A stretch of DNA of 64,000 nt from Paracoccus spongiarum (GCF_030732095.1 NZ_JAVAMQ010000007.1:1-64000), one strand, 5' to 3'; shown: positions 37,558 through 46,123, counted from the stretch's first letter. Notes: generated from the sequence alone by a model not told the origin. Translations and numbers: made by a program.

Positions 37558-37584
37558 GGCCGCCCGCGACCCGCGCGGGCGGCC
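37558..37584 (-). repeat. 11-bp perfect hairpin after the TRAP binding-protein gene
   Basis: GGCCGCCCGCG (37558-37568) pairs perfectly with CGCGGGCGGCC (37574-37584) around a 5-nt loop, in the 61-nt gap between the binding-protein stop and the dctQ-type start. Its position suggests 3'-end stabilisation of the binding-protein mRNA so that it outnumbers the membrane subunits. Confidence 0.65.
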
Positions 37585-37590
37585 CGTCGC

Positions 37591-38577
37591 TTACTCGGTC
37601 GCCTGGATCCGCTGGACCAGGTCCTTGGCTTCCGGGGTGGTCACATACTTGTCGTAGACCGGCACCATCGCCTCGATGAACGGCGTCTTGTCGATGTCCT
37701 TGATGACCTCGGACCCGGCGGCGATGACCTTTTCCTCGGATGCCTTTTCCTGATCGGCCCACAGCTTGCGCTGCACCTGGGCCGAGTTGCGCGCGGCCTC
37801 GCGCAGGATTGCCTGATCCTCGGGCGACAGCTTCTCCCAGCTGAGCTTCGACATGGCGACCAGTTCCGGCACCATCAGGTGCTGGTCCAGGGTGAAATAC
37901 TTCGCCACCTCGGCATGACCCGAGCTGTCATAGCTGGGATAGTTGTTCTCGGCGCCGTCGATGACGCCGGTCTGGATCGCCGAATAGACCTCGCCATAGG
38001 GCATCGGCGTGGCATTGGCGCCAAGCGCGGCCATCATGTCCACGAACACGTCGTTCTGCATGACGCGGAACTTCATGCCCTTCAGGTCCTCTATCGACTT
38101 GATGGGCTTCTGGCTGTTGTAGAAGCTGCGCGCACCGCCATCGTAATAGGCCAGCGCGATCAGGTCGCGTTCGGCGAAGGCCTCGCCGATCTCGTCGCCG
38201 ATCGGGCCGTCCATGACCTTGTGCAGGTGATCCTCGGAGCGGAACAGATAGGGCAGAGACAGCAGCTGCGTGACGGGCACGATGTCGTTGAACGACCCGA
38301 ACGAGGCGCGCACCATGTCGATGACGCCGAACTGAGTCTGCTCGATGGTGTCCTTTTCCTCGCCCAGTTGCGACGAGGGGAACACCTCGATGCAGACGCG
38401 ACCTTCGGTCTTGTCCTTCACCTCGGCGGCCATCGCCTTGACCCCCTCGACGGTGGGATAGCCGTCGGGATGGGTGTCCGAGGAGCGCAGCGTCACCTCG
38501 CATTCGGCGGCGGCAGCGGCCGAGACCAGCGCGGCCGAGGCCAGTAGCCCGGCCAGAGTGGTTGTCAGGAACTTCAT
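37591..38577 (-). CDS. TRAP substrate-binding protein (DctP type), uronate operon
   Basis: A 328-residue periplasmic protein with a Sec signal peptide (about 1-23, [20 protein letters not shown]). The mature part has [21 protein letters not shown], a conserved arginine in [11 protein letters not shown] that in the family binds the substrate carboxylate, and [13 protein letters not shown]. These features suit acidic sugars, consistent with uronate or unsaturated uronate uptake. GGGAGG precedes the ATG. Confidence 0.92.
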   Translation of the reverse strand: MKFLTTTLAGLLASAALVSAAAAAECEVTLRSSDTHPDGYPTVEGVKAMAAEVKDKTEGRVCIEVFPSSQLGEEKDTIEQTQFGVIDMVRASFGSFNDIVPVTQLLSLPYLFRSEDHLHKVMDGPIGDEIGEAFAERDLIALAYYDGGARSFYNSQKPIKSIEDLKGMKFRVMQNDVFVDMMAALGANATPMPYGEVYSAIQTGVIDGAENNYPSYDSSGHAEVAKYFTLDQHLMVPELVAMSKLSWEKLSPEDQAILREAARNSAQVQRKLWADQEKASEEKVIAAGSEVIKDIDKTPFIEAMVPVYDKYVTTPEAKDLVQRIQATE

Positions 38578-38601
38578 GTTGTTATCCTCCCTGTCTGAAG
38601 T

Positions 38602-40008
38602 TCAAAGTCGGTAGGCGTGCCTGGCAAGGCGACAGGCCAGGTCGTGGGCGACCTCGGGGGCCTCGTCCGCCGCCAGTCTGCCCGACATGACCAGATCGGC
38701 CAGCCAGGCGCAGTCCACCCGCCGCGCCACATCGTGACGCGCCGGGATCGAACAGAAGGCACGGGTGTCGTCGTTGAAGCCGACGGTGTTATAGAAGCCC
38801 GCGGTTTCGGTCGTCATCTCGCGGAACCGGCGCATCCCCTCGGGGCTGTCGTGGAACCACCAAGCCGGCCCCAGCCGCAGGCAGGGCCAGGCGCCGGCCA
38901 GCGGCGCCAGTTCGCGCGCATAGGAGGTCTCGTCCAGCGTGAACAGGATCACCGTCAGGTCGGGGCGCATTCCCACCGCATTCAGCAGCGGCCGCAGCGC
39001 GGTGACGTAATCGGTGCGGCCGGGGATGTCGAAGCCCTTGTCGCGCCCGAAGGTCGCCATGACCTGATCGGAATGGTTCCGGCGGGCACCCGGATGGATC
39101 TGCATGACCAGACCGTCATCAAGGCTCATCCGCGCCATTTCGGTCAGCATCTGGCCGCGGAAGGCGTCGGCCTCCTGCGCCGTGCAGGTGCCGGCCAGGG
39201 CCCTGGCGAACAGCGCGGCGGCCTCGGCCTGCGGAAGGTCCTCGGTGCGGGCGCTGGCATGGCCGTGATCCGACGAGGTCGCGCCATGCGCAATGAAGAA
39301 GGCCCGCCTTGCGCGATGCGCATCCAGATAGCCCGTCCATGTGGTCGTGTCGCAGCCGGTCTGTTCGCCAAACAGGGCGACATTGTCGGCAAAATCCGCC
39401 ATGTCGGGATCGATGACCCCGTCCGGGCGATAAGCGGTGATCACCCGGCCATCCCAGCCCGATTCGCGGATCATCCGGTGCCAGCGCAGATCGTCCGTCG
39501 CCGCCTCGGTCGTCGCGATGGCCTCGATGTTGAATTGCTTGAACAGCGCGCGGGGACGGAATTCGGGACGGGCGAGGCAGTCGGCGATGTGATCGTAATA
39601 CCAGTCCGCGGTCTCGGCGCCGAGGCGCCGGTCGATCCCGAACACCTCCTGGAAGGCATGGTCCAGCCAGAGCCGCGACGGCGTTCCGCGGAACAGGTGG
39701 TAATGGCCCGCGAACAGCCGCCAGATCCTGCGGCCATCGGTCTCGGTCGGGCCGCCATCGACGCGCGGAACGCCCAGATCGGTCAGCGGCACCCCCTGAG
39801 AGGCCAGCATCCGGAAGACATAGTGATCGGGGGTCACGAACAGCCGGGCGGGGTCCGGGAAGGGCTGGTCCTCAGCGAACCAGCGCGGATCGGTGTGGCC
39901 ATGCGGGCTGACGATCGGCAGGTCGCGCACCGCATCGTAGAGGTCGCGCGCAACCCGGCGCGTCGCGCTGTCGACGGGAAGCAACCGGTTCTCGTCCAGC
40001 AATGCCAT
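38602..40008 (-). CDS. uxaC: Uronate isomerase (glucuronate/galacturonate isomerase)
   Basis: A 468-residue amidohydrolase-fold isomerase converting glucuronate to fructuronate and galacturonate to tagaturonate. The length matches the E. coli enzyme. Family features include the N-terminal LPIVSPHGHTDPRWFAEDQPF (metal His-x-His, quoted in full-length pieces under 21 residues), TTEAATDDLRWH, MQIHPGARRNHS and the C-terminal GFNDDTRAFCSIPARHDVARR. First gene of the minus-strand operon, divergent from the GntR regulator with 89 nt between starts. Confidence 0.95.
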   Translation of the reverse strand: MALLDENRLLPVDSATRRVARDLYDAVRDLPIVSPHGHTDPRWFAEDQPFPDPARLFVTPDHYVFRMLASQGVPLTDLGVPRVDGGPTETDGRRIWRLFAGHYHLFRGTPSRLWLDHAFQEVFGIDRRLGAETADWYYDHIADCLARPEFRPRALFKQFNIEAIATTEAATDDLRWHRMIRESGWDGRVITAYRPDGVIDPDMADFADNVALFGEQTGCDTTTWTGYLDAHRARRAFFIAHGATSSDHGHASARTEDLPQAEAAALFARALAGTCTAQEADAFRGQMLTEMARMSLDDGLVMQIHPGARRNHSDQVMATFGRDKGFDIPGRTDYVTALRPLLNAVGMRPDLTVILFTLDETSYARELAPLAGAWPCLRLGPAWWFHDSPEGMRRFREMTTETAGFYNTVGFNDDTRAFCSIPARHDVARRVDCAWLADLVMSGRLAADEAPEVAHDLACRLARHAYRL

Positions 40009-40053
40009 TATCGCCCCCTCCGACTCGAATCGCCTTGCATCACATCTAGTCGT

Positions 40054-40065
40054 CTAATATGTTAG
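40054..40065. promoter_or_regulatory. Candidate operator between uxaC and its regulator
   Basis: In the 89-nt divergent gap, an AT-rich island contains CTAATATGTTAG (arms CTAA/TTAG), flanked by the imperfect inverted repeat CCTTGCAT (40033-40040) and AATGCAGG (40071-40078). The position suits the adjacent GntR protein. Assignment is inferential. Confidence 0.45.
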
Positions 40066-40097
40066 TTTGCAATGCAGGTCAATCCGGGGATGTCGCC

Positions 40098-40802
40098 ATG
40101 CCTCAGCCAGAGAACGCCGCCGCCCTTCTGCCCAGCCTCGACGAGATCCGGCCCCCCTCCGTGACCGACCAGATCTACGAGGCGCTTTACGAACGGGTCA
40201 TCAACCTGACCCTGCCCCCCGGCGCGAGGCTGTCCGAGGCCGAGGTGGCAGCCCAGATGGGCGTCTCGCGACAGCCGGTGCGCGACGCCTTCTACCGGCT
40301 GTCGCAACAGGGGTTCATCGTCATTCGCCCGCAGCGCGCCACCGTCGTCACGCGGATCTCGGAAGAGGCGATCCGGCAGGCGCATTTCATCCGCGAGGCG
40401 CTGGAGATCGCCTGCATCCGCGAGGCGGCGCATCTGCTGGGCCCGGCGGATCACGCCCGGCTGGACCTGCTGATCGCCCGCCAGGCCGAGGCCATCGCCG
40501 CCGATGACCGCCGCGCCTTCCACGCGCTGGACGAACAGTTCCACCACGACATCTGTGCGCTGTCGGGGTTGGGCTTCGTGTGGACGCTGGTCAAGGACAA
40601 CAAGGGACACATGGATCGCGCACGATACATGTCGCTGTCGTACAACGCCACGAACGCGATGCAGGAACATCGCGAGATCCTGTCGGCGCTGCGCGCACGC
40701 GACGCCGAACAGGGCGTCGCCGCGATCCGCGCGCATCTGGGGCGCATCAACGAGACGCTCGAAAGGCTGCGCCGCGAACAGCCCGAGATGCTGGGAAGCT
40801 AG
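40098..40802 (+). CDS. GntR/FadR-family regulator of the uronate operon
   Basis: A 234-residue GntR protein: winged helix at about 20-85 (LPPGARLSEAEVAAQMGVSR...LSQQGFIVIRPQRA) and an FCD ligand-binding domain (about 95-220) with ligand/metal residues in DEQFHHDICALSG and MQEHREILSAL. It is divergent from the uxaC-led operon and probably represses it until a uronate intermediate binds. The ATG at 40098 is preferred over the upstream in-frame start at 40059, which would lie in the operator region. Confidence 0.87.
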   Translation: MPQPENAAALLPSLDEIRPPSVTDQIYEALYERVINLTLPPGARLSEAEVAAQMGVSRQPVRDAFYRLSQQGFIVIRPQRATVVTRISEEAIRQAHFIREALEIACIREAAHLLGPADHARLDLLIARQAEAIAADDRRAFHALDEQFHHDICALSGLGFVWTLVKDNKGHMDRARYMSLSYNATNAMQEHREILSALRARDAEQGVAAIRAHLGRINETLERLRREQPEMLGS

Positions 40803-40827
40803 GCAACCCCCGCCGCACGTCAGCGGA

Positions 40828-40853
40828 TGCGCCGGCCGATCCGGCCAGGCGCA
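40828..40853. terminator. Hairpin between convergent genes
   Basis: TGCGCCGGCC and GGCCAGGCGCA form a near-perfect GC stem with one bulged base around GATCC, 25 nt after the GntR stop, in a 236-nt gap between convergent genes. No T-run. The rest of the gap shows nothing recognisable. Confidence 0.35.
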
Positions 40854-41038
40854 CCCCCCGGTTCCCGGTCGTGCGGCCCGATTGATCCGAAGCGCAGGCC
40901 GGACCGCACCCCGATGCGGCCGCCGCAGCGCCCCCGGCCGGCCGGTCGCGGCGGGCTGCCATCACTCGTGCCTTGCGGCATGGTCATCATGCCGTCATTC
41001 AGGCGCAGGCTGTCGCCGCATGGACGCGCCTTGGCCGG

Positions 41039-42295
41039 TCAGAGGACGAGGATCGCCCGGAAATCATTGACATTCGTCAGGGTCGGCCCGGTGCGCAGCA
41101 GCGCGCCGGCCGCATCGAAGAAGCTGTAGCTGTCATGGCCCGCAAGATACCGGCGCGGATCCAGCCCGGCCTCGCGCGCGGTCGCAAGCGTCGCGGGCGC
41201 GATGATCGCCCCGGCCGCATCCTCGGTTCCGTCGATGCCGTCGGTGTCCACGGCAAGCGCATGGATCCCGGCATGGCCCTGCAGGGCCTGCGCCAGCGCC
41301 AGGAGGAACTCGGTGTTGCGGCCGCCGCGTCCGGGGCTTTTGCCGCCCAACGTCACCGTGCCCTCGCCGCCAGACAGCAGCACGGCCGGGGCCCGGGCGG
41401 GGGTGCCATGGGTCGCGACGGCGCGCGCGATGCCCGCCATGACCACGCCCATCTGGGCGGCCTCGCCCTCCAAGGCATCGCCCAGCAGCACCGGCGTTAC
41501 CCCGGCCGCCCGCGCCACCTCGGCCGCGGCCTGCAGCGACATCTGCGGCGTGGCGATCAGGCGGTAATCCACCGTGAAGGGGTCCTGCGGCCGGCCCGGC
41601 GCCAGCAGGATCCGGCGCGCGGCATCGGGCAGGGCCGGACCCAGCGTCTCGACCAGGTGCGACAGATCCTCGGTCGCGGTGGGATCGGGGACCGTAGGCC
41701 CCGGGGCGATCGCCGCCGGATCGTCCCCCGGCACGTCCGAGATCGCCAGCGTCACCAGCCGCGCCGGCGCGGCGGCGCGGGCCAGCCCGCCGCCCTTCAG
41801 CCGCGACAGCCGGCGCCGGATGCGGTTCATGTCGTCGATGGCAAGCCCCGAGGCCAGCAGCAGCCGGTTGACGGCGATCTTGTCGTCCAGCGTCAGCGGG
41901 TCGACCGGCAGGCTCATCAGCGCCGAACCGCCGCCCGAGATCAGCGCCAGCACCAGATCCTCGGGCCCAGCCTGTTCGGCGGCGCGCAGGATGGCACCGG
42001 CGGCGTCAAGCCCGGCCCGGTCCGGCACGGGATGCGCCGCCTGCCGCACCGCGATCCGCCGGGTGGGCACGGTGTGGCCATAGCGGGTGACGACCACGCC
42101 CGACAGGTCCACATCGGGCCAGGCCGTCTCGACCGCCAGCGCCATGGCGGCGGCGGACTTGCCCGCCCCCACCACGATGCAGCGCCCCGCGGGCTTTGCG
42201 GGAAGATGCCGGGCGAGGACCGTGGCGGGGTCCGCGGCGGCGATGGCGGCCTGCATCATGCCCAGCAGCAGGTTTCGGGCGTCGTCGTTCTGCAT
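41039..42295 (-). CDS. ttuD: Glycerate 2-kinase, MOFRL family (TtuD-like)
   Basis: A 418-residue protein with the two-domain MOFRL glycerate kinase architecture: an N-terminal DUF4147 domain (VGAGKSAAAMA, SGGGSALMSLP, NRIRRRLSRLKGGGLA) and a C-terminal MOFRL domain with LSGGEGTVTLGG and GRGGRNTEFLLALA. It phosphorylates D-glycerate to 2-phosphoglycerate; homologues in tartrate loci were named TtuD and called hydroxypyruvate reductase. It lies 7 nt after ttuC. The ATG at 42295 is preferred over Ser/Pro-rich upstream extensions that overlap ttuC. Confidence 0.85.
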   Translation of the reverse strand: MQNDDARNLLLGMMQAAIAAADPATVLARHLPAKPAGRCIVVGAGKSAAAMALAVETAWPDVDLSGVVVTRYGHTVPTRRIAVRQAAHPVPDRAGLDAAGAILRAAEQAGPEDLVLALISGGGSALMSLPVDPLTLDDKIAVNRLLLASGLAIDDMNRIRRRLSRLKGGGLARAAAPARLVTLAISDVPGDDPAAIAPGPTVPDPTATEDLSHLVETLGPALPDAARRILLAPGRPQDPFTVDYRLIATPQMSLQAAAEVARAAGVTPVLLGDALEGEAAQMGVVMAGIARAVATHGTPARAPAVLLSGGEGTVTLGGKSPGRGGRNTEFLLALAQALQGHAGIHALAVDTDGIDGTEDAAGAIIAPATLATAREAGLDPRRYLAGHDSYSFFDAAGALLRTGPTLTNVNDFRAILVL

Positions 42296-42302
42296 CGCGG
42301 CC

Positions 42303-43376
42303 TCAGATGTTGTCGCCGCGGATCGCGTCGCAGACGGCGTCCGTGACCTCGCGGGTGGTGGCCTTGCCGCCGACATCGGGTGTCATGATCCCATCGGCGC
42401 AGACCTTCTCGACGGCGCGCATCAGGCGTCTGGCGGCGTCCGCCTCGCCCAGATGCTCCAGCATCTGCGCGGCGGTCCAGAAGGTCGCGACCGGGTTCGC
42501 GATGCCCTTTCCGGTGATGTCGAAGGCCGAGCCGTGGATCGGCTCGAACATCGAGGGATACCGTCGTTCGGGGTCGATGTTGCCGGTGGGCGCCACGCCC
42601 AGGCTGCCAGCCAGCGCGCCGGCCAGATCCGACAGGATGTCGGCATGCAGGTTGGTGGCGACGATGGTGTCGAGGCTTTGCGGGTTCTTGACCATCCGAA
42701 CGGTCATCGCGTCGACCAGCATCTTGTCCCAGGTGACATCGGGAAATTCGGTCGCCACCTCGGCGGCGATCTCGTCCCACATCACCATGCCGAAGCGCTG
42801 GGCGTTCGACTTTGTCACCACCGTCAGCAGCTTGCGCGGCCGCGACTGGGCCAGCTTGAAGGCATATCGCATGATGCGGGTCACGCCGACGCGGGTAAAG
42901 ATCGCGACCTCGGTGCCGACCTCCTCGGGCTGGCCCCTGTGGGCGCGGCCGCCATGGCCGGAATACTCGCCCTCGGAATTCTCGCGCACGATCACCCAGT
43001 CCAGGTCTCCGGGGCCTACGCCCGCCAGCGGCGACTGGATGCCCGGCAGGATCCTGGTCGGACGCACATTCGCATATTGGTCGAAGCCCTGGCAGATCGG
43101 CAGGCGCAGGCCCCACAGGGTGATATGATCGGGCACGTCGGGCGCGCCGACCGCGCCGAAGAAGATCGCGTCGAAGGGCTTCAACTGCGCGGGCCCGTCC
43201 TCGGGCATCAGCGCGCCGGTCTTCCTGTAGCGATCCGAGCTCCAGTCGAACTCGGTCACGTCGAAGGCAAAGCCGCCATCGCGGCGGGCCAGCGAGTCCA
43301 GCGCCTGCAGGCCGGCGGCGATGACTTCTGGGCCGATGCCGTCGGCCGGAATTGCGGCGATCTTGTATGTTTTCAT
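42303..43376 (-). CDS. ttuC: Tartrate dehydrogenase / D-malate dehydrogenase family enzyme
   Basis: A 357-residue beta-decarboxylating dehydrogenase related to isopropylmalate dehydrogenase. It has IPADGIGPEVIAAG at the N-terminus, WVIVRENSEGEYSGHGGR, TKSNAQRFG and the NAD-site segment FEPIHGSAFDITGKGIANP. The ENSEGEYSG and WGLRLPICQGFDQYANVRP features are typical of the tartrate dehydrogenase/D-malate enzyme branch rather than LeuB. The product of tartrate oxidation can be carried to glycerate, matching ttuD. The ATG at 43376 begins the conserved MKTYKIAAIPADG. Confidence 0.87.
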   Translation of the reverse strand: MKTYKIAAIPADGIGPEVIAAGLQALDSLARRDGGFAFDVTEFDWSSDRYRKTGALMPEDGPAQLKPFDAIFFGAVGAPDVPDHITLWGLRLPICQGFDQYANVRPTRILPGIQSPLAGVGPGDLDWVIVRENSEGEYSGHGGRAHRGQPEEVGTEVAIFTRVGVTRIMRYAFKLAQSRPRKLLTVVTKSNAQRFGMVMWDEIAAEVATEFPDVTWDKMLVDAMTVRMVKNPQSLDTIVATNLHADILSDLAGALAGSLGVAPTGNIDPERRYPSMFEPIHGSAFDITGKGIANPVATFWTAAQMLEHLGEADAARRLMRAVEKVCADGIMTPDVGGKATTREVTDAVCDAIRGDNI

Positions 43377-43518
43377 GGTCGATTCCTCGCGTGGCTGAAG
43401 CGGACCGGGCGCGTCGTCGGAATGGTCTTCGCTCATGGTCAGTCCCCCCAATCGCGACGCCCCTTGGCATGCACCTGACCGAGTTTAGCGGCGCGGTTGC
43501 CATGGGGACAACTTGCGT

Positions 43519-43543
43519 GGGATTATATACAGAGTCGCGTCAA
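43519..43543 (-). promoter_or_regulatory. Conserved promoter/operator element A (upstream of ttuC)
   Basis: Read on the minus strand: TTGACG, 5 nt, then CTGTATATAATCCC, containing a perfect TATAAT (43527-43522) with no good -35 at 17 nt. The same 25-bp element (20/25 identical) occurs at 44483-44507 facing the other way. It points to ttuC with a leader of about 140 nt. Probably an activator-dependent promoter bound by the LysR protein encoded between the two copies. Confidence 0.65.
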
Positions 43544-43564
43544 TTCGGCATGGCAGGGCGGATC

Positions 43565-44479
43565 ATGGACCTTGTGCAGATCAGATGCTTTCTGGCCGTC
43601 GCCGAGGAGCTGCATTTCGGACGTGCGGCGAAATCGCTGGACATGCTGCCCGCCTCGCTTGGCCGCCAGATCCGCCTGCTGGAGGAACGGTTCGAGACGC
43701 GGCTGTTCCTGCGCACCACCCGCAATGTCAGCCTGACCGAGGCCGGGGCAGCCATTGTCGAGGATGCCCGCGCGCTGATCGCCCAGGCCGACCGGTTCGA
43801 AGCCAGGCTTCTGGGCATGCGCCGCAGCGAAAGCGCGGTGCTGCGGGTCGGCGCGATCGACAGCGCCGCCAGCGGGCTGATGCCGCAGCTGATGCAGCTG
43901 ATGAGGCGGCATCACCCCCGGATCGAGATCCAGCTGGTCGAGCAGAAGACCATCCACCTGCTGCCGCGGGTCCTCAGCGGCAGGATCGACATCGCCTTCT
44001 GCCGGCCACCCGACATCCGCGACCCGCGCATCCATTTCCGGACGCTGTTCTTCGAAAGCGCGGTGGTCGCCCTGCCCGGCGACCACCCGCTTGCCGACCG
44101 CCCGCAGCTGTCGATCCAGGATCTTGCGAACCTGCCGCTGATCGTGCCGGACCGGCGGTCGCGGCCGCATTCGCACGACCTGACGATCCGGTTGTTCACC
44201 GATGCGGGACTCAGCGCGCGGATCGCGCAGGTGGCCGAGGAAAAGCACACGATCGTCAGCCTGGTCGCGATCGGCGCCGGGCTTGCCATCGTGCCGCGAT
44301 GGGTGTCGCGCATCGCGGTGCCCGGTGTGGCCTTCGTGCCGCTGGCGGTGCCCGACGGGCTCAGCCGCAGCAAGCTGATCCTGGCCGCAGCCTGGGCGCG
44401 CGGCACCCGGGACGAGCGCCGCGATGCGCTGCTGGCGCTGCTTGACGCCAACCTCGCCGAGATCGAGATCACCGCCTGA
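43565..44479 (+). CDS. LysR-family regulator of the tartrate module (TtuR-like)
   Basis: A 304-residue LysR protein: N-terminal winged helix (about 1-60, MDLVQIRCFLAVAEELHFGR) and a type 2 periplasmic-binding-protein effector domain from about residue 90. It is divergent from ttuC-ttuD and upstream of the SLC13 permease; identical elements GGGATTATATACAG and its inverse flank the gene. The ATG at 43565 has AGGGCGG upstream; an in-frame ATG at 43550 is an alternative. Effector probably tartrate or a related hydroxydicarboxylate, by context. Confidence 0.87.
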   Translation: MDLVQIRCFLAVAEELHFGRAAKSLDMLPASLGRQIRLLEERFETRLFLRTTRNVSLTEAGAAIVEDARALIAQADRFEARLLGMRRSESAVLRVGAIDSAASGLMPQLMQLMRRHHPRIEIQLVEQKTIHLLPRVLSGRIDIAFCRPPDIRDPRIHFRTLFFESAVVALPGDHPLADRPQLSIQDLANLPLIVPDRRSRPHSHDLTIRLFTDAGLSARIAQVAEEKHTIVSLVAIGAGLAIVPRWVSRIAVPGVAFVPLAVPDGLSRSKLILAAAWARGTRDERRDALLALLDANLAEIEITA

Positions 44480-44482
44480 GCA

Positions 44483-44507
44483 TTGGCGCAGAACTGTATA
44501 TAATCCC
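44483..44507 (+). promoter_or_regulatory. Conserved promoter/operator element B (upstream of the SLC13 permease)
   Basis: TTGGCG, 5 nt, CTGTATATAATCCC with TATAAT at 44499-44504 begins 4 nt after the LysR gene stop. It is the inverted counterpart of element A at 43519-43543 with identical internal spacing. Predicted transcription start is about 290 nt before the permease gene. Confidence 0.65.
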
Positions 44508-44802
44508 GCAGCGATTGGATTTCGGCATCGCGGTGACGATGCTGATCCGCAGGCGAGGTCTCCACGGGCATCTCGCCGGGGGCCTTCGGAGGAGGATTCC
44601 CGACATCAACCGGCATCCGTGACGCGGGCACCTTTCCCGGTGTCAGGCCAGCGGCCCCACCGGCGGGCGGCCATCCGGTCGCGCCGGCGATGGTGCTGCT
44701 GCGTCCTGCCCCGATGCGGCCAGCGGACTGCCTCGGCCATCGCTCCAATGGCACAACCGGCCGCGATCGCCCGATCGCCTCCGTTTCCCGGGGAGGGGAA
44801 TG
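44508..44802 (+). other. Long leader of the SLC13 permease gene
   Basis: About 295 nt with no convincing gene. GGAGGAGG at about 44588-44595 is not followed by a suitable start codon with a sustained frame; several short GC inverted repeats are present. If element B is the promoter, this is an unusually long untranslated leader. Confidence 0.45.
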
Positions 44803-46071
44803 ATGAGTCCCACGACAATCACACTTCTGCTTCTGCTGTTCGCTATCATCATGTTCGTCTGGGAGCGGATCCCGCTGGCCCTGACCGCGATGATCGTCTG
44901 CGTCTGCCTGACGCTGACCGGGGTTCTCAGCCCCGCCGAGGCCTTCGAGGGCTTCGTCAACAGCAACGTCATCCTGTTCGTCGCCATGTTCGTCATTGGC
45001 GGCGCCCTGTTCCAGACCGGCATGGCCAGCGAGATCGGCGGGCTGGTGACCCGCTTTGCGCGCACCGAACGGCAGTTGATAGTCGCGATCATGCTGATCA
45101 CCGGGCTGATGTCGGGCCTGCTGTCGAACACCGGCACGGCGGCCGTGCTGATCCCGGTGGTCATCGGCATCGCCGCCAGGTCGGGCTTCGCGCGGTCGCG
45201 ATTGCTGCTGCCGATCGTCTTCGCCGCGGCGATGGGCGGCAATCTCAGCCTGATCGGCGCGCCGGGCAACCTGATCGCCCAGGCCGCGCTGGAACCCGGG
45301 GGGCTGCGCTTCGGCTTCTTCGAATATGGCTATATCGGCCTGCCGATGCTGCTGGCCGGCATCCTGTTCATGGCCACCATCGGCTTTCGGCTGCTGCCCG
45401 TCCACCGGGTCGATGACGAAATCCGCGGGGTCGGGCAAGGGACGACAGGCCCAGAGGTCGCCCGCTGGAAGAAGACGGTCGCGCTTGTGGTGCTGATCGT
45501 CACCGTGATCGGCATGGTGTTCGAACGCCAGATCGGCATCCGCCTGCACATCACCGGCGCGATCGGCGCGATCGTGCTGGTGATGCTGGGCGTGGTCAGC
45601 GAGAGGCAGGCCTACCAGTCCATCGATGCCCGCACGATCTTCCTGTTCGGCGGGATCCTGTCGCTTGCCACCGCGATGGAAACCACCGGCGCCGGCACGG
45701 CCGTCGCGAATGCGGTGCTGGGCGTGCCGGGCCCCGACACGCCGATGTTCGTCATCATGCTGGTGATCTTCCTGCTGGCCGTCGCGCTGACGAACTTCAT
45801 GTCGAACACCGCGACGACGGCGCTGCTGGTGCCGATCGGGCTGTCGATCTCGACCACGATCGGCGCGGATCCGCGCGCGGTCCTGATGGCCATCGTCATT
45901 GGCGGCTCGCTGGCCTATGCGACGCCGATCGGGATGCCCGCCAACGTGATGGTGCTGGGGCCCGGGGGCTACAGCTTCAAGGATTACGCGCGGGCCGGCC
46001 TGCCGCTGATCCTGGTGTCCAGCGTCGTCAGCATGACGCTGCTGCCGATGCTGTTTCCGTTCTTCCCGTAG
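44803..46071 (+). CDS. SLC13/DASS-type permease, probable tartrate or dicarboxylate transporter
   Basis: A 422-residue polytopic membrane protein with about 11-12 hydrophobic segments. Two SNT-type hairpin motifs, LSNTGTAAVLIPVVIG near residue 108 and MSNTATTALLVPIGLS near residue 330, and GGNLSLIGAPGNLIAQ, mark the divalent-anion:sodium symporter (SLC13) fold. The substrate is inferred from the module: tartrate, malate or a similar hydroxydicarboxylate. Of two adjacent ATGs, 44803 is better spaced (6 nt) from the GGGAGGGG ribosome-binding site. Confidence 0.87.
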   Translation: MSPTTITLLLLLFAIIMFVWERIPLALTAMIVCVCLTLTGVLSPAEAFEGFVNSNVILFVAMFVIGGALFQTGMASEIGGLVTRFARTERQLIVAIMLITGLMSGLLSNTGTAAVLIPVVIGIAARSGFARSRLLLPIVFAAAMGGNLSLIGAPGNLIAQAALEPGGLRFGFFEYGYIGLPMLLAGILFMATIGFRLLPVHRVDDEIRGVGQGTTGPEVARWKKTVALVVLIVTVIGMVFERQIGIRLHITGAIGAIVLVMLGVVSERQAYQSIDARTIFLFGGILSLATAMETTGAGTAVANAVLGVPGPDTPMFVIMLVIFLLAVALTNFMSNTATTALLVPIGLSISTTIGADPRAVLMAIVIGGSLAYATPIGMPANVMVLGPGGYSFKDYARAGLPLILVSSVVSMTLLPMLFPFFP

Positions 46072-46123
46072 GCCGGCTTTCCGAGCCGCCACCGGCCGCT
46101 GCCTGCATCCGGCACGGTCGGCG

